In this document: positions 35,335 to 47,360 of the stretch, in pieces | How positions within the stretch are numbered: position 1 is the stretch's first letter | Layout: each line of letters begins with the position of its first letter | Origin: Cyanophora paradoxa | Lineage: Eukaryota; Glaucocystophyceae; Cyanophorales; Cyanophoraceae | Assembly: GCA_004431415.1 (NCBI GenBank) | Contig: QPMI01000183.1 | Coordinates: 107,758 to 171,757, forward strand | Direction of reading: 5' to 3' | DNA: 64,000 nucleotides | Notes under the pieces: model-generated | Told to the model about the DNA's origin: nothing | The model's database searches: none | What the model saw: the letters and a program-made list of their open reading frames with translations, nothing else | Made by a program: the position numbers and the translations under genes

Positions 35335-38020
35335 ATGGAGAGGCCTGCGCTCTTCCGCACAGAAGATCCCGTAACGAATCTCGTGCTGCGGGTCACACTG
35401 AGGCGCGTGCGGGCCGCGGCCGGCGTTCAGCTGTCCTATCAAGCCACTGGCGCCTCCGCTGCCGGCGCTGACATCGAGTCCGACGACTTGGGAGATGCTA
35501 ATGAGATTGTGACTACGCTTAGGTGGCAGCAGAAGGTCTTCAGCCCGAGGTGAGCTCCCTCGTTCAAATTCTCGCGCTCGGGCGCAGCGCTCAACCTTAC
35601 CCAGGGAGGTTGCGCATTATTCTACGCTAGCGAATCCGCGGACGCCCCTGGAGCAGCGATACGCCGATGAAGTGAAGTCGCTCGTGGCCTCGAGCGACGA
35701 CGGTCCCCCCGTGAATCTAGTGTTCACTTACGTAGACGTCGACGAGTATGTGGACCGAGCCGAGCTGGAGCGTGCAGCAACGACGTCCTCCGGCGAGACC
35801 CTCACACCGCTCGCTCGAGAAGTGCTGGTGAGCCCATCTCCCGGGCGAAGGGCGCTTCTCAGTCCCGCTTACACCTTTACCGTGCAGTCTGCAAGGATGC
35901 GAAGAAGGCGCGGCGGGGCGGCGAGCGCTGTCGCTGCCGGAGCAGTAACAGTCGACGGGCATCTTCCAATCTCGGATGCCAAGTGCCAACGCATGGCCAT
36001 TATGGCTTGCTTGGACATGACGTACGATTTGCCTTTTGTTCTTTGCTTCCTCGGCCCTGACCAGGTTGCAGTAAAAGACAAGAAGATAAGATAACAAGCA
36101 AGAGCCGACGCAGGAAAGAGCAAGCCAACAAGGAGAAGAAAGCAAAAGACGAGAAAGCTCAGGAAGTTGGTGGATCAGAATCCAAGACAGGAGAGTGAGT
36201 TCATCTTATCTTTCTCAATTTACTCAACGCTTAATAAAGAACAGGGATGCTGAGGCAGATGCAGCAGCAGCTGCTGCAGCTGAGCAACAAGCGAAAGAGG
36301 AGCAGCGAGGACTGGATCCTCAAAGTGGTTTCGAGAAGGCAAGCTCTGCACGACATTCTCTTGCGTTTGACAAATTTCTGGCGTTTAATCCTTTTCGAAC
36401 TCAAGGTTTTGTGCTACTTGAAGTACTACAGCACAGGAACTCTCGAGATGCGGGTAGGAAGCTATTTATCTGCAGCTTCCCCATTGAATGCTCACTGTCT
36501 TGGCAGCCTGGTTTCTGTGTGAGTGAAGGCGACTCGTACCATTTCACCACACCACGAGGGGTTCAATACGAATTTATCGTTCAGGTTTGTCACGAGCCAG
36601 CATGTCTCAACGCTGTACTTCTATCAGTCATTCTAAAAGCAGAATCTGTCGGACATCCCTGATGATGATGAGCGGACAAGGAGAGACACGGCAGCCGAGA
36701 ATTTGAGGTAGAATTGTTTAATTTCTCAACCGTGAGTACTGGAGTCAGAAACTGTTTGCAGAGCTGTCGAGCTGCGGCAAGCGGTTGTTGGGACAGAATT
36801 CATAGCCCCGCCAGGGGGCCTCACCTCCCGTGTTACTGTGTTTGGGCAGGTGCTTAAGCAGACGTGATAATTTCGGTACATTGCCAACTGACACGACTCT
36901 TTGTAGGTCGCTGCTGCTCGAGGATTTACAGCACAAGATCTGTGCGTATTTGGTCGCTGAGCGGCTTCATCGATTTTTGACCACATGTATATTCAAAGGT
37001 ATTTCGAATACGTAGTGGATGTTCCGCCAGGCTGGCAGTCCGAGGGGGGATCACTGCTTCAGGTTTGCCCATGTCCCTTTTCGTTGTCTTTATATCATAA
37101 CAAATTGAGCTCGTGCAGGCCGTGTCGCATTGTTGTACAGTGAGCGATCCCTGGTATAGAAAGTACCACCCTCCAGCTTTCCGGGTTGTAGAGGAAGACG
37201 ACCAAATTTCGTCCTGGGAACCAATCGCACATTTCTGCTATCCATTGGAGTTGGAGTTCCTGTGCAACAATGGTACCAATGAACAACTTTTTAGTTGTTC
37301 ATCGCTAAAAAGTTGCCGTGCAGATGACGAATCGCCCATGATCTACTTTCAGGTTTATCTTCACGTAAACCACCTTTCGCATCGCACTCACGCTTGTTTC
37401 TTCAGGTTAATAGCTACGACGATTGGGATCGCAACTGTGTCCATGGCTATGGGTATTTGTCGTTACCAACCACGCCAGGTTTGATGGGCTCCCTTGCTCA
37501 TGCGCTTCGGGTTGTGCTCACATCTGGGCAGGACGGCATGAACTCACTGTTCAGATGTGGCGGCCAGCTGGAACACTGCGGTCCAAGCGAGCAGAGTTCT
37601 TTTTGGGTGGCTCAGCCAGTCTGTCATCCCCAAGTGCTGTTGCCAAGGGTGCAACCCAAGGACAGGTTCGGAATTCTTTTTGTTGGTGTTGCACAGCAAA
37701 TTGGTAAATAAGACAGCAGGGAGGCGTGTCGAGCAAACTTGGTTTCAAGACAGAGGCTGCTGGCGCCCTCACGGTCTCCCTGCATGTCGCTATTCAAAAA
37801 GCGTGCGTTCAGATGAGCAGATGACCCAGCCCTTCCCTGATGATGATAATGATGGTCTTGCAGGGAGCATGCTGTCGTGAGGGCAGCGGCAGCACCAGCG
37901 ATGCTGTCGAGGGGAGGTCCATTGCGGCCGCGCGACACAGGCCCGAAGTCCATTGCAGAGATTCTCCAGCGGGCAAGGGAGCGGCTTGCTGCTGTGCGCC
38001 GTGCCAAGAAACGGGAGTAG
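35335..38020 (+). CDS. MKS1: MKS1-like B9-domain protein of the ciliary transition zone
   Basis: MKS1 forms the MKS module with other B9 proteins at the transition zone and gates entry of ciliary membrane proteins. The N-terminus MERPALFRTEDPVTNLVLRV (start codon 35335-35337) and ITTLRWQQKVFSPRE-like text, written VTTLRWQQKVFSPRE here, resemble MKS1 rather than the shorter B9D1/B9D2. LFTYVDVDEYVD-type text (VNLVFTYVDVDEYVDRAELE) follows. The B9 domain includes PIAHFCYPLELEFLCNNGTN, SPMIYFQV and VNSYDDWDRNCVHGYGYLSL followed by PTTPG. The C-terminal exons read GFKTEAAGALTVSLHVAIQK and ILQRARERLAAVRRAKKRE, with the stop at 38018-38020. Introns are short and of moderate GC. Middle exons between 36200 and 36700 are only roughly placed. 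Confidence 0.85.
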
Positions 38021-38940
38021 TGACTGATGTTGAATCGGACGTGACATGTGATGTTTAGTGCTGGGCGACAATGAGTAGAAAACTGTCGAAAGATCGTGTT
38101 TGCTCTATCAGTCGAGTGCGGCTCTTGCCTGAAGGCTCGGCTAGCGCTGGTCCGCCATGAGGCCCTGAGAAGGAGCACATGTACAGCGACTCCGCTGGGC
38201 CGGACCCAGATATCGATCCCTGCAGCTGCGCATGCGCATGCGGCCATGTACGGTGTATGCATATTCGACTCTCCGGACCCGAATTAAGCTTAAGGTAGGC
38301 ATGCGCATGTAGGCATGCGTAGGAATTAAGGCAGATCTATATTATAAAGCTAGCGCTATAGCTATATATATATATATATATATAGCTAGATCTAGCGCTA
38401 GCTAGCGCTAGCCTAGCTTATAGTAGCCTTCATATGCATCTATAGCTAGGCGCCCGGCCTAGGGTATGTGGAGCCATCATGGCATGCTTGCAATTGCGCA
38501 CTGCGGCATGCGCATGCATATGCGACTCGGCGAGCTCGAGACCTATAGCTAGGGTCAACATTTGATTCAGTGAACCCGAGATCAAATTTGATCTAACGTA
38601 CCCCCCTTAAAGCTTTCTAAGCTAATTTGTGCTGTGGGCCCGGCGGCCGAGAAGTCGAGAAGCCGAGACTCTCCGGGGGTGTCTTCATGCAGCGCCGCAT
38701 CGGCGTGCAGCGCAGCGTCGACGGCTCCTGAGCTCCGACTGGGCACAAGGAGCACGCGGGGAGCACGGCAGCCAGCCACGCTGGCTGTTAACGTTCGCAG
38801 CTAGTTTCTCGTGCTGTCTTCCCTGAGGACGGCTGCGGCCGCGAGGTTTGCGGGGACCCGTGCTGCGGCAGCGAGGTCCGCGGGGAGCCGCGATCTTCGC
38901 TGCTCAGTAGACCTCTGCCGGTGACAAGGCAAACAAGGCC
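38021..38940. other. Intergenic region with palindromic AT and GCTAGC runs
   Basis: A 920-bp gap before the IQ/TPR gene. About 38330-38450 is dense in palindromic words (TAGCTA, AGATCT, AGCGCT, GCTAGC). GCATGCGCATGC-type runs occur near 38228-38245 and again around 38500-38520. No protein-like frame is convincing; the last 300 bp become GC-rich and should hold the promoter of the next gene. Confidence 0.65.
38360..38387. repeat. AGCT(AT)nAGCT palindrome
   Basis: AGCT, then an uninterrupted TA run of about 20 bp, then AGCT: a perfect palindrome able to extrude as a cruciform. It is followed by AGATCTAGCGCTAGCTAGCG, itself made of overlapping palindromes. Confidence 0.85.
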
Positions 38941-41900
38941 ATGGCGGCCCTCGCAGCGGCCCCGACTGCGATTCTACCGGCGCCTGCCACTCCCACCCCC
39001 TCCATCCCGCCCGGCGAAGGGAGATACTCTCAGAGTGCGCATGCGTTTTGAAAGCGGAGCCCTGCGCGCATTCCTGCGCGGCCGGCGCAGGCGAGCCCGA
39101 GCCAAAGAGCTGCTGACGGCGCTCGCAGTCCTCGGCCAGCGTGGGCTTCTGCGCGTTGTCGCAGCGACAGCAATCCAGAGTACGATCCGCTCCTGGAGGG
39201 CGAGGAAGGCACACAAGGATATCGCAGACAGGCAGCTGCAGAGGCTCGCCTTGGCGGCGACAGTTGTCCAGACGCTATGGCGCCGCTTAATATCAGCACG
39301 AGAGAGGAAGCAGCTCTACGACGCGCGTGAGGAGATTCGAAGAGCTGCGGCTGCTTTGAGGATAGGAGCAGCCGTGAGGATGCATCAGGCGAGACAGGTG
39401 TGTCGTCGTCCCCGAATGACGTCTACTCCCTCACACGTGCCCGCTGCCAAACGCAGCTCAGGAAAGCGATTAAGCGGCGGAAGGCGGCACTAAAGATCTG
39501 CGCGGTGATGAGGCGCCGCCTAGCGAGGAGGGTGCGGTCGAGCTCAGTGCAGCGGCCGCTGCGGGCCTGACCGGCTCTGTGCGCGAGTGCAGAAGCGGAA
39601 GCTCTTCCGACAGCGTGCGAAAGAGCGGGAGACGAAGAAGCTGACACTGCAGAAAGCGAGGCTGGTGCAGGCCGTCACGAGGCGCTGGCTGGCCCGCAAG
39701 TGGCTCCTCTTCTGCAAGTCTGAGAACGGGCGCCTCACGAACTTCTGCTATGAGGTGGGAAGCGCTCCCCGGAGGGCTCCGGGCGCTGGGCGCTCAGGGG
39801 GCGCGGGGCGGGCAGGCGAGCGACCACCACGTGGAGGTGATGCAGGAGCTGCACGACAAGCATTCGGACAACCTGCACGCGGAGGCGGACCGGCACGCGG
39901 ACGAGCTGCGGCGGGTGGCCCACGCGAGCGAGCGGGCGGTGGCCTCGCGCAGGCACCTCGAGGCCGTACAGGCCGAGATGGAGCGACACGCGCGCGCCGC
40001 CGCCGCCGAGATCGAGCGCTACCGCGAGGGTGCGCGCCGCCGCCGCGGGGGGCGGCCCCTGCAGCTGCGCGCGGCGGGCGGCGACGCCCCGCGCAGCCGT
40101 GCAGGCCGCCGAGCAGCGGTACATGGAGGCCACCTCCGAGACCCCCAAGTACGCCCTCGGCGGCAAGGCGCGCCCTGCAGCCCCGCTTGCGCCGCTCCGC
40201 GCCCGCCCCGCCAATGCCGCGCGCCGCAGGGCTTCGGGCGCTGGAGGGTGCACTCGCAGGAGGGTGCGCGCTGTCGCGCCCGGCCCGCTTCCCCCGCCGA
40301 AACGGGCCGGCCGCAGACGTGGAGCAGGCGGCGAAGATGCTGCAGGCGTACTGCCGAGGCCTCATGCTCCGCGTCGCTTTCCTCCGATACAGGTCCGCCC
40401 CCGCCGCGGCGCCCCGTCGCTCGCGAAGGCCGAGCCGACCGACCGCGCGGTCGCGCAGGGGTGCGAAGCTGATGCAGTGCGCGGGGCGGCGGTTCCTGGC
40501 CCGGCGCCGGCGGGCGCTGCTCGTACGCTACAAAAAGAACGCCGCCGGTGCGACGGGGCCCGGCGCGAGCCCGCCGTCGGACTGATGAGCGCCCGCCCGC
40601 CCGCAGTTTTCGACTCGGCCATCTACATCCAGGCTGCCTTTCGGATGTGGCGACTTCGTCACCCTTTTGCACGCTACCGTCGAGAGCGGCGGGCGCGGGC
40701 AGCCCTCGTCGTCCAGATCTGGTGGCGGTGCGTGGCGAAGACTGGCACCCGCCCTGTGAGTCCCGCCCCGTTAACGCCCGCGCACAGGTACACGTGCAAG
40801 AGGTCCCTGCTGCAGCACGGCCTCGCGCTGCGGATGCAGAGGATGCGGAATCGCGCCGCCGTGTGCATCCAGGTGCCGCGCAGGCCCTCGAAAAGAAGGG
40901 GCGCCCCCTCACTTGCGCCGGTAGTGCTTCTATCGGGCTCGGAACCAGCGGACCTCGACGTGGTGCGCGGGGCGGGTGCGCGGCGCTCAGGTGGGCGGCG
41001 GGGCGAGCGGGCGGGGGCCGGCAGGCTGCTGGTCATCCAGGAGGGCATCAAGCGGCAGCGCGAGGTCGTCAAGCGGAACGCGACCATCAAGGCGCGCCGC
41101 TCCCCGGCCCCGCGGACCGCGCGGCCCGCGCCGCGCTCGCGAGCAGGCCGCGCAGATCCAGGCCGCCGTGCGGAGGCGCAAGGCGCGGCGCATCTACGCA
41201 GGAATGCTGCGGGCCCGCGAGGCCGAGATCGCGAAAATGATGGCGCGCGCGCCAGCGGGCGCCGCGGGGCGGTGCGGGGCAAGCGCGGCTGAGAGGGCGC
41301 CTCACGCAGGCGGACCTCATCGGGTCGCAAGTGGAGAGCGTCAAGGAGGTGACCCTCGAGGTGCGCGCACGCCGCCCGCCGCTCCGGGGGGCTCCGGGCC
41401 CCACACGGGGGGCGGGGGCAGCACATCTGGCTGGAGCACCAGCAGCCGTCAAAGGACGAGGCGATCTTCGGGGCAGTGGAGGACCTGGTGCGTGGCCGGC
41501 CGCGCCGCGGCGGGCGTGCGGGGGGCGAGCGGGGGCGGCAGTGGGCGGTAAACCGCTTCTCGGAGGGCCTCGCGGTGCTCGAGGAGGCCCACCACCGCCT
41601 CGCCGCCGTCGGTCCGCCCCCGCCCCGCACCCCGCCTCCTCGGGGCGTCAAAAGGCGGCTGGGAGAAGGGAGCGCGGCCGACCTAGTGAAGGGAATCGGG
41701 GATGATTCGAGAGGGCGCCGTGCCTCGCGTGCTGTGGCGGGGGGCGTGACGGGCGTGGCGGCAGCGCACGTGGACGAGCAGGCGCGGCAGGAGGGGCGCG
41801 AGGTCTCCCGCGCCCTCGTCCTCACCTACGCCGCCCTCATCCACCGCCTCGTCAACGACGGCGCGCCCGCCCCGCCCCCTCCACCACCACCCCCGCCGCC

Positions 41901-43606
41901 CCTCATGGCGCCGCGCGGAAGCAGACCTGCCGCAGAAGGCGGTGGAGCACCTGCTGACGGTGGTGTCGCGGGAGGAGCCGTGGCCCCTCAACACGGCTGC
42001 GGGGCGCATCGCGCGCAAGGCGATCGACCTGACGCGGAGCGGGGCGGACCTGCCGGACCGCCTCGACCTGCGCACCGTGGCGATGGACGCCGCCGCCTCG
42101 TTCCTCCTCTCGCGGGGCCAGGCGGCGCGGGCGCTCGAGTACGCCACGAAGGCGATCCGGTGCTGCGTGCCGGGGGCCAACCCGCGGGGGCCCACGACGC
42201 TCTCGTCGACGGTGCTGCTCATCCGGGCGGCGGCGATCGCCTCGCGGGTCGGGCGGCACCAGGAGTCCCAGGAGCTCCTCGCACAGGCCATCGACAGCTT
42301 CACTCCCGAGGCCCAGACCCGCTCCCTCCGCACCGCCGTCCGCCCCCCGGGGCCCCGCCTCGTCATCTTGCCGCCCTTCCCCGACTCTCCCCCCGCAGAT
42401 CGACTTCCGCGCCCAGGCGCACTGGAGCCAGGCGACGGGGGCCCTCGCGGTGCGCGCCTCTCCGGCGCCGCCGCCCGGGGCCTCCGCCAATTCTGGGCCG
42501 CAGCTCTCGTACGACCTATCGGAGCCGCCGGCGGGGAGCGCCAACAAGTGGCTCCTCGCCGTCTGCCACCAAAATTGCGCCGTCGAGCTCATCGCTCTCG
42601 GCCAGAACCGCAAGGCGCAGCAAGTCTGCCAGGTGCCGCGCCCGCCCCCGCTTGCGACGCCGGGGCGGCGCGGGGCGTGACGGGGGCCGGGGCGGGCTAT
42701 GCAGGACGCGGTGCGGCTGGTGTCGAACATGCCGACGTCGCACCCGTGGCTCATGGCGGTGCACAAGACGCACCTCGTAGCGCGGCACAACATCTTCGCG
42801 GACCTCCACGACGACGACCCGCCGCCGCGCTCGCCCAAGCCGGCCCCTTCGCCCCGCGTCAACTGGGATGGCCCCGCCGGCCTCATGCCCAAGTTCCCCC
42901 CGCCGCGCTCGAGGCCCGCCGCCTCGGTCGGCGCCTCCTCCTCGGGGGCCCTCGCAGTGCCGTCCGACCCGCGCGAGCGCCGTCCCTCCATCCTCATGAA
43001 GCTCGCCCTCGCCTCCGCGCCCTCCTCCCACATGATGTCCTTCCAGTACAAGGTGCGCGCCCCCGCCCGCCCGCCATCCCCCCGAGCCCCTCCTCCTCCT
43101 AAGCAGCCCGCGCAGCGGCCCCCTGCGCCCACCCCCCAGCAGACGGCGCAGCAGCACGCGTTTATATTGCAGCATTTGCAGGCGATGCAGGAGGTGCGGT
43201 CCGATCCGAAACGCCGCCGGCAATCCGAAACGCCGCCGGCCACCTGCCTTTTCTCACCCCAGCGCTGCAGCAGGGGTCTTCTGGACCGCCGGGGCAGGGG
43301 GGGCTGAAAGGCAGTTTCAAAGGGGGGCAGTCGGCGCCGGCGAGTGCCGTCCTGGCGAGCGCTGTTCTCCAGCATGGGCCAAACAGCGTCGGCGGCTGGG
43401 CGGGGCAGTCGGGCGGGACCCTGCCATCGGCCTCCCTGCAGCCACAAGGGCCAGGCCTGCGGGCGTCGTCGTCTGCCCGCGTGGTCGGCCCCAGGAAACT
43501 GGACCCCATTCCCGCAGCCGCGGGGGTTCGGTTCCCGCAGCCGCGCGCTTCACCCGCGAAGGCGGCTCCCGTCCTTCATCGCCCAAAATCTTCCCCGTAC
43601 CTGTGA
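38941..43606 (+). CDS. IQ-motif and TPR-like repeat protein, function not assigned
   Basis: Not matched to a named family. The N-terminus (start codon 38941-38943) is Pro/Ala-rich. At least nine IQ-like calmodulin-binding helices follow, each near its own exon: AATAIQSTIRSWRARKAHK, AATVVQTLWRRLISARERK, QAVTRRWLARKWLLF, KMLQAYCRGLMLRVAFLRYR, KLMQCAGRRFLARRRRALLV, IYIQAAFRMWRLRHPFARYR, LVVQIWWRCVAK and AQIQAAVRRRKARRIYAGML. A coiled-coil stretch (SERAVASRRHLEAVQAEMER) lies between. The second half is a TPR-type solenoid: ARALEYATKAIRCCVPGANP, IASRVGRHQESQELLAQAID, HQNCAVELIALGQNRKAQQV. The tail is Pro/Ser-rich and ends LHRPKSSPYL with the stop at 43604-43606. About fifteen GC-rich introns. A ciliary or cytoskeletal role is a guess from the IQ array. 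Confidence 0.7.
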
Positions 43607-44134
43607 CTTTTGCGCCCCGCCTAGTGCGAAATTAGTACGATCTTGGTCTTTCTTTCACTCTAGTTGGTCTATAGTGCCAAGTTGTGATGTATTCGGGTTG
43701 TCTTGAACTTATTTATTATACCGATTCTCGAAGATCATGCCGCATGCGCGCGCAGTGCACGTGCATGCGCAATTGTTTATGTTCGATCAAATTTCATGCG
43801 CCGACTCCTTCCCCCCGCCCCATTTCACTGCGTACCCCCACGTGCAGCGCCGCTACCTCGAGGCCACTACTGAGTCAAGCGCAGCGCAGCTGCCTCTCTC
43901 GACCCGACGTTCTGACGCGTACGGAACGGAGGCAGCTCTTTCTACACGCTCCGCACGAAGCACATTGCTCAGCAGGAGGAGCCTGCGATCGACGTTCAGG
44001 ATATCGCCGCTGCTGCCGCGGGTTTTCGAGTCAGAACGCGGCCGGGCCCGACTAACCCGGCCGCGCGCCGGCGCCGGAGTGTCAGAGCGCCAATATCAGA
44101 AGCAGAAGGAAAGGCCGCAATTGCAGCGCATTAA
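43607..44134 (+). other. Gap between IQ/TPR gene and cullin, with a possible short exon
   Basis: 43620-43800 is AT-richer than its neighbours (TTATTTATTATACC near 43710) and is a plausible promoter. From about 43918 a frame reads FYTLRTKHIAQQEEPAIDVQ and DIAAAAAGFRVRTRPG, and stops at 44132-44134, directly against the cullin ATG at 44135. It lacks its own ATG. It may be the last exon of an unseen small gene, a 5' part of the cullin transcript, or chance. Confidence 0.4.
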
Positions 44135-47100
44135 ATGACGTTGCTGCACACGCGGCCTGTGAGCTTCGACTCGACATGGGCCAAGGTGGAAGGGGCGGTC
44201 TTCGGCGTGGACCTCGCTCGGGGTCGCGGGCTGTCCCAGAGCGATTGGATGCGCATGTATGGTGACGTATACAAGCTCTGCACCAGCCCAGGGAAGCCGG
44301 ACGCCGTCTTTTTCCGGTTGAAGCACGCCCTACAACAGCACGTCCAAGGCATCCAGCGCGTGCGCAAGCGCCAAGCTGTCCTGCGGCGCTTGATCGCTGG
44401 AGTACGTTCCGATCTCGATCGCAGAGCCTGCACGTCGGGGGGGGCGAACTCATCGACGAGTACCTACAGCGCTGGAACGAGTTCGCAGACGTCTGGGGCT
44501 CCCTGCAGCACCTGTTCTCGTACCTCGATCGATACTGGATTCGGTCCGCCTGAGAGCTCCGCTGCGCTGCTGCCCATCGCTGAGCGGCTTGCCCGCAGGC
44601 AAAACACGGACGACATGGCGCCCGAGCCGCCGTCCGCGGGCGGCATCTGCCCCGTGCACGGCCTGGCGATGAGCACCTGGAAGGAATCGCTCTTTGACAA
44701 GGTCAAGGGCCATCTTTTCAAGCGGGCGATGGAGCTCATCGGCCGCGACCGGCGCGGTGAAGCGGTGAACCTCTCCTGCGTGCGGGCCCTCGTCGACTCG
44801 TACGGTGCGCCGCGCCCTACGCACCCGACTCGTCTGCGCGGTGCAAGCGCCCCAATCGCTACTTGTAAGCGCCCCTCCGGCCGGCGCAGTCAATCTGGGG
44901 ACGTTCGTCGGTGCGGGCCTCGGGGTGTACAGGGAGGACCTGGAGCGTGGGTTCCTGGAGGAGACTCGCGCCTGGTACCTCTCCGAGTCGCAGCGGGTCC
45001 TCTCCTCCGCCTCCGTCGATGAGTATGTGCTCCGGGTGCGCCCCCGCCTCCGCCGCGCCCCCCCGCGCGCCCCCGGGGAGCCGCGCCGCAGGCGGAGGAG
45101 TGGCTCCAGCGGGAGGAGCGGCGCGCGCAACTGGTGCTGGACGCGAGCAGCCAGCTGGAGGTCAAGCGCGCGTGCGAGCAGGGGCTGATCACGCCCCACA
45201 AGGTGCCCGGCGCGCGCGGCGCGGTCTCTCGGCGCCACGCACAGGGCGGCACCGCAGGAGATCATCTACGGCGAGGCGGACCGGCTCCTCGAGGAGAACC
45301 GCGTGGCCGGTGCCCCCGCGCGCCGCCGCCCCCGCGGGAGCGCCGCGCGAAAGCGGCGGCGCAGAGCTGCGGAAGCTGTTCCTGGTGCTGGGGCGGACGG
45401 AGAAGGGGCTGGGGCCGCTGCAGGACTCGCTGCGGCGCTTCGTCGAGGTGCGGGGCAGGGATGCGCTCCAGTCCCTCGACCAGGCCGCCACCAAGGTCCC
45501 CCCGCCCCGCCCCCGCCCCGCCGCCCCGCCGGAGCAAGCGGGGCGGGGGGGCCGCAGGACGCGTGGCGCTTTATCGAGGTCGTGTGGGGGGTCTACGAGG
45601 AGGCGGCCGGCCTCGTCCGCGCCGCGTTCGACAACGAGGCCCAGTTCGTCGCCGCCCTCGACCAGGCCCGCCCGCCCGCCCGCCGCCGCCGCCGCCGCTG
45701 CCGACGCGGCGGGGCGGGGCGGGCGGGGGCGCAGGCGTGCAGGAAGTGGATCAACGGGAGCGCCAAGTCGGCGGAGATGCTGGCGAGGTACGTGCACGGG
45801 GCGCTGGAGCGGGGCGGGTGCGACGAGGCGGCTGTGGAGCGCGCCCTCCGCGTCGTCGCCGTCCTCTTCCGCTACATCGAGCGCAAGGACACCTTCGAGC
45901 GGCGCGCCCCCGCTCCCCCCGCCCCCCCTCACCCACCCTCCCCTCACGCCCCGCCCGCCCGCAGCTTCTACGCCCAGTTCCTCGCCCGCCGCCTCGTGCA
46001 CGCCTCGTCCGCCTCGGAGGAGGCCGAGGAGGCCGTCCTGAAAACCCTCGGGGTGCGCGCAGCGCCGCGGGGGCGCACGGGGCGGGGCGGGCTGAGAGGG
46101 CGGGGGGGGCAGCACATCTGCGGGTTAGAGTACACGCAGAAGCTGCAGCGGATGCTGATGGACAAGTCGATCTCGCGCGACCTCTGCGCCCGCTTCGGCG
46201 CCTGGCACGCGGGCCACGCGCAGGCGGGGCCCGGCACGCACACGCCCGACTTCGGCGTGCTGGTGCTCACGGCGGGGGCGTGGCCCCTGGAGGCCCACCC
46301 GGGGGCGTGCGCCCTGCCCCTCGAGCTCGCCGGCTTTGTCGGCCGCTTCACGGACTGGTACAGCCAGCAGCACTCGGGCCGCAAGCTCACATGGCGCGCC
46401 CCACCGCCCGCCACCCCCGCCCCGCCCCGCCCCGCCCGAGCGCCGCGCAGGGTGCACCACATCTCGCGCGCCGAGCTCCTCTGCTGCTTCACGCCCGTCA
46501 AGTGCGCCGCCGGCCCGCGCGGCGTCCGCGCCGGGGGCGAGAGCGAGGGGGCGGGGGGCCGGGCGGGGGCCAGGTACGAGCTGCAAGTGAGCCTGCACCA
46601 GCTGGCCGTGCTGCTCTGCTTCAACCGGGCGGGCTGGGCGGCCGTCCCCGCCGGGGAGCTCGCCGCCGAGACGTCCCTCAGCGAGGCCGACCTCAAGCGC
46701 GCCCTCCAGGCCCGCAGCCCCGGCCCCCGGCCCCGCCCCGCCGCCCCGGCCCCCGCCGCCTCCGACGGGGCGCAGGGCCTGCTGAAGTCGCGGCTGCTGC
46801 TGGCGGAGGGGGCCGGCGCGGAGGCCGACCTCCCCGCCGCCCTCGCCCTCAACCGCTCCTTCTCCTCGCGCGCCCCGCGCCCGCCCGCCACCCGCAGCGC
46901 CGGCTGAGGGGCGGCGCGCAGGAAGCGGCCGAAGGTGCGGCTCTCGGGCTCGGCGGTGCACTCGGAGGCGCAGGAGAGCGAGAGCGTCCACAAGGTGCCG
47001 CCCGCCGCGCGGGCGGGGCGGGGCGGGGCGTGGCGAGCGGGGCGGGGGCGGGGGCAGGCGGTGGAGGAGGACCGGCGGATGGGGGTGCAGGCGGCGCTGG

Positions 47101-47360
47101 TGCGGGTGATCAAGGCGCGCAAGGAGCTCGGCCACGCCGAGCTCCTCAGCGAGACCGTCGCCCTCCTCGCCCCCGCTTCCACGTCCGCCCCGCCCCGCCC
47201 CCGCCCCGCCCCCGCCCCCGGCGGCGCCTGCTCGGCGCGAGGGGCGGGGCCGGCGCAGGCGCGGGCGGCGGACGTGAAGGCGAGCATCGACATCCTCATC
47301 GAGAAGGAGTACATCGCCCGCGTCGAGGGCAACATGAACCGCTACGCCTACGTCGCCTGA
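44135..47360 (+). CDS. Cullin, CUL5-like
   Basis: Cullins are the scaffolds of RING ubiquitin ligases: the N-terminal repeats bind substrate adaptors and the C-terminal domain binds RBX and is neddylated. The start codon is 44135-44137 (MTLLHTRPVSFDSTWAKVEG). The exon STWKESLFDKVKGHLFKRAM with LIGRDRRGEAVNLSCVRALV and DSYVNLG is closest to the CUL5 family. Later: GVYREDLERGFLEETRAWYL, FYAQFLARRLVHASSASEEA, ICGLEYTQKLQRMLMDKSIS, TDWYSQQHSGRKLTW, YELQVSLHQLAVLLCFNRAG. The C-terminal winged helix is complete: DRRMGVQAALVRVIKARKEL, then VKASIDILIEKEYIARVEGN and MNRYAYVA, stop 47358-47360. The VR-x-IKARK segment contains the likely neddylation lysine. About fifteen GC-rich introns. It converges on SFSWAP. 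Confidence 0.88.
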
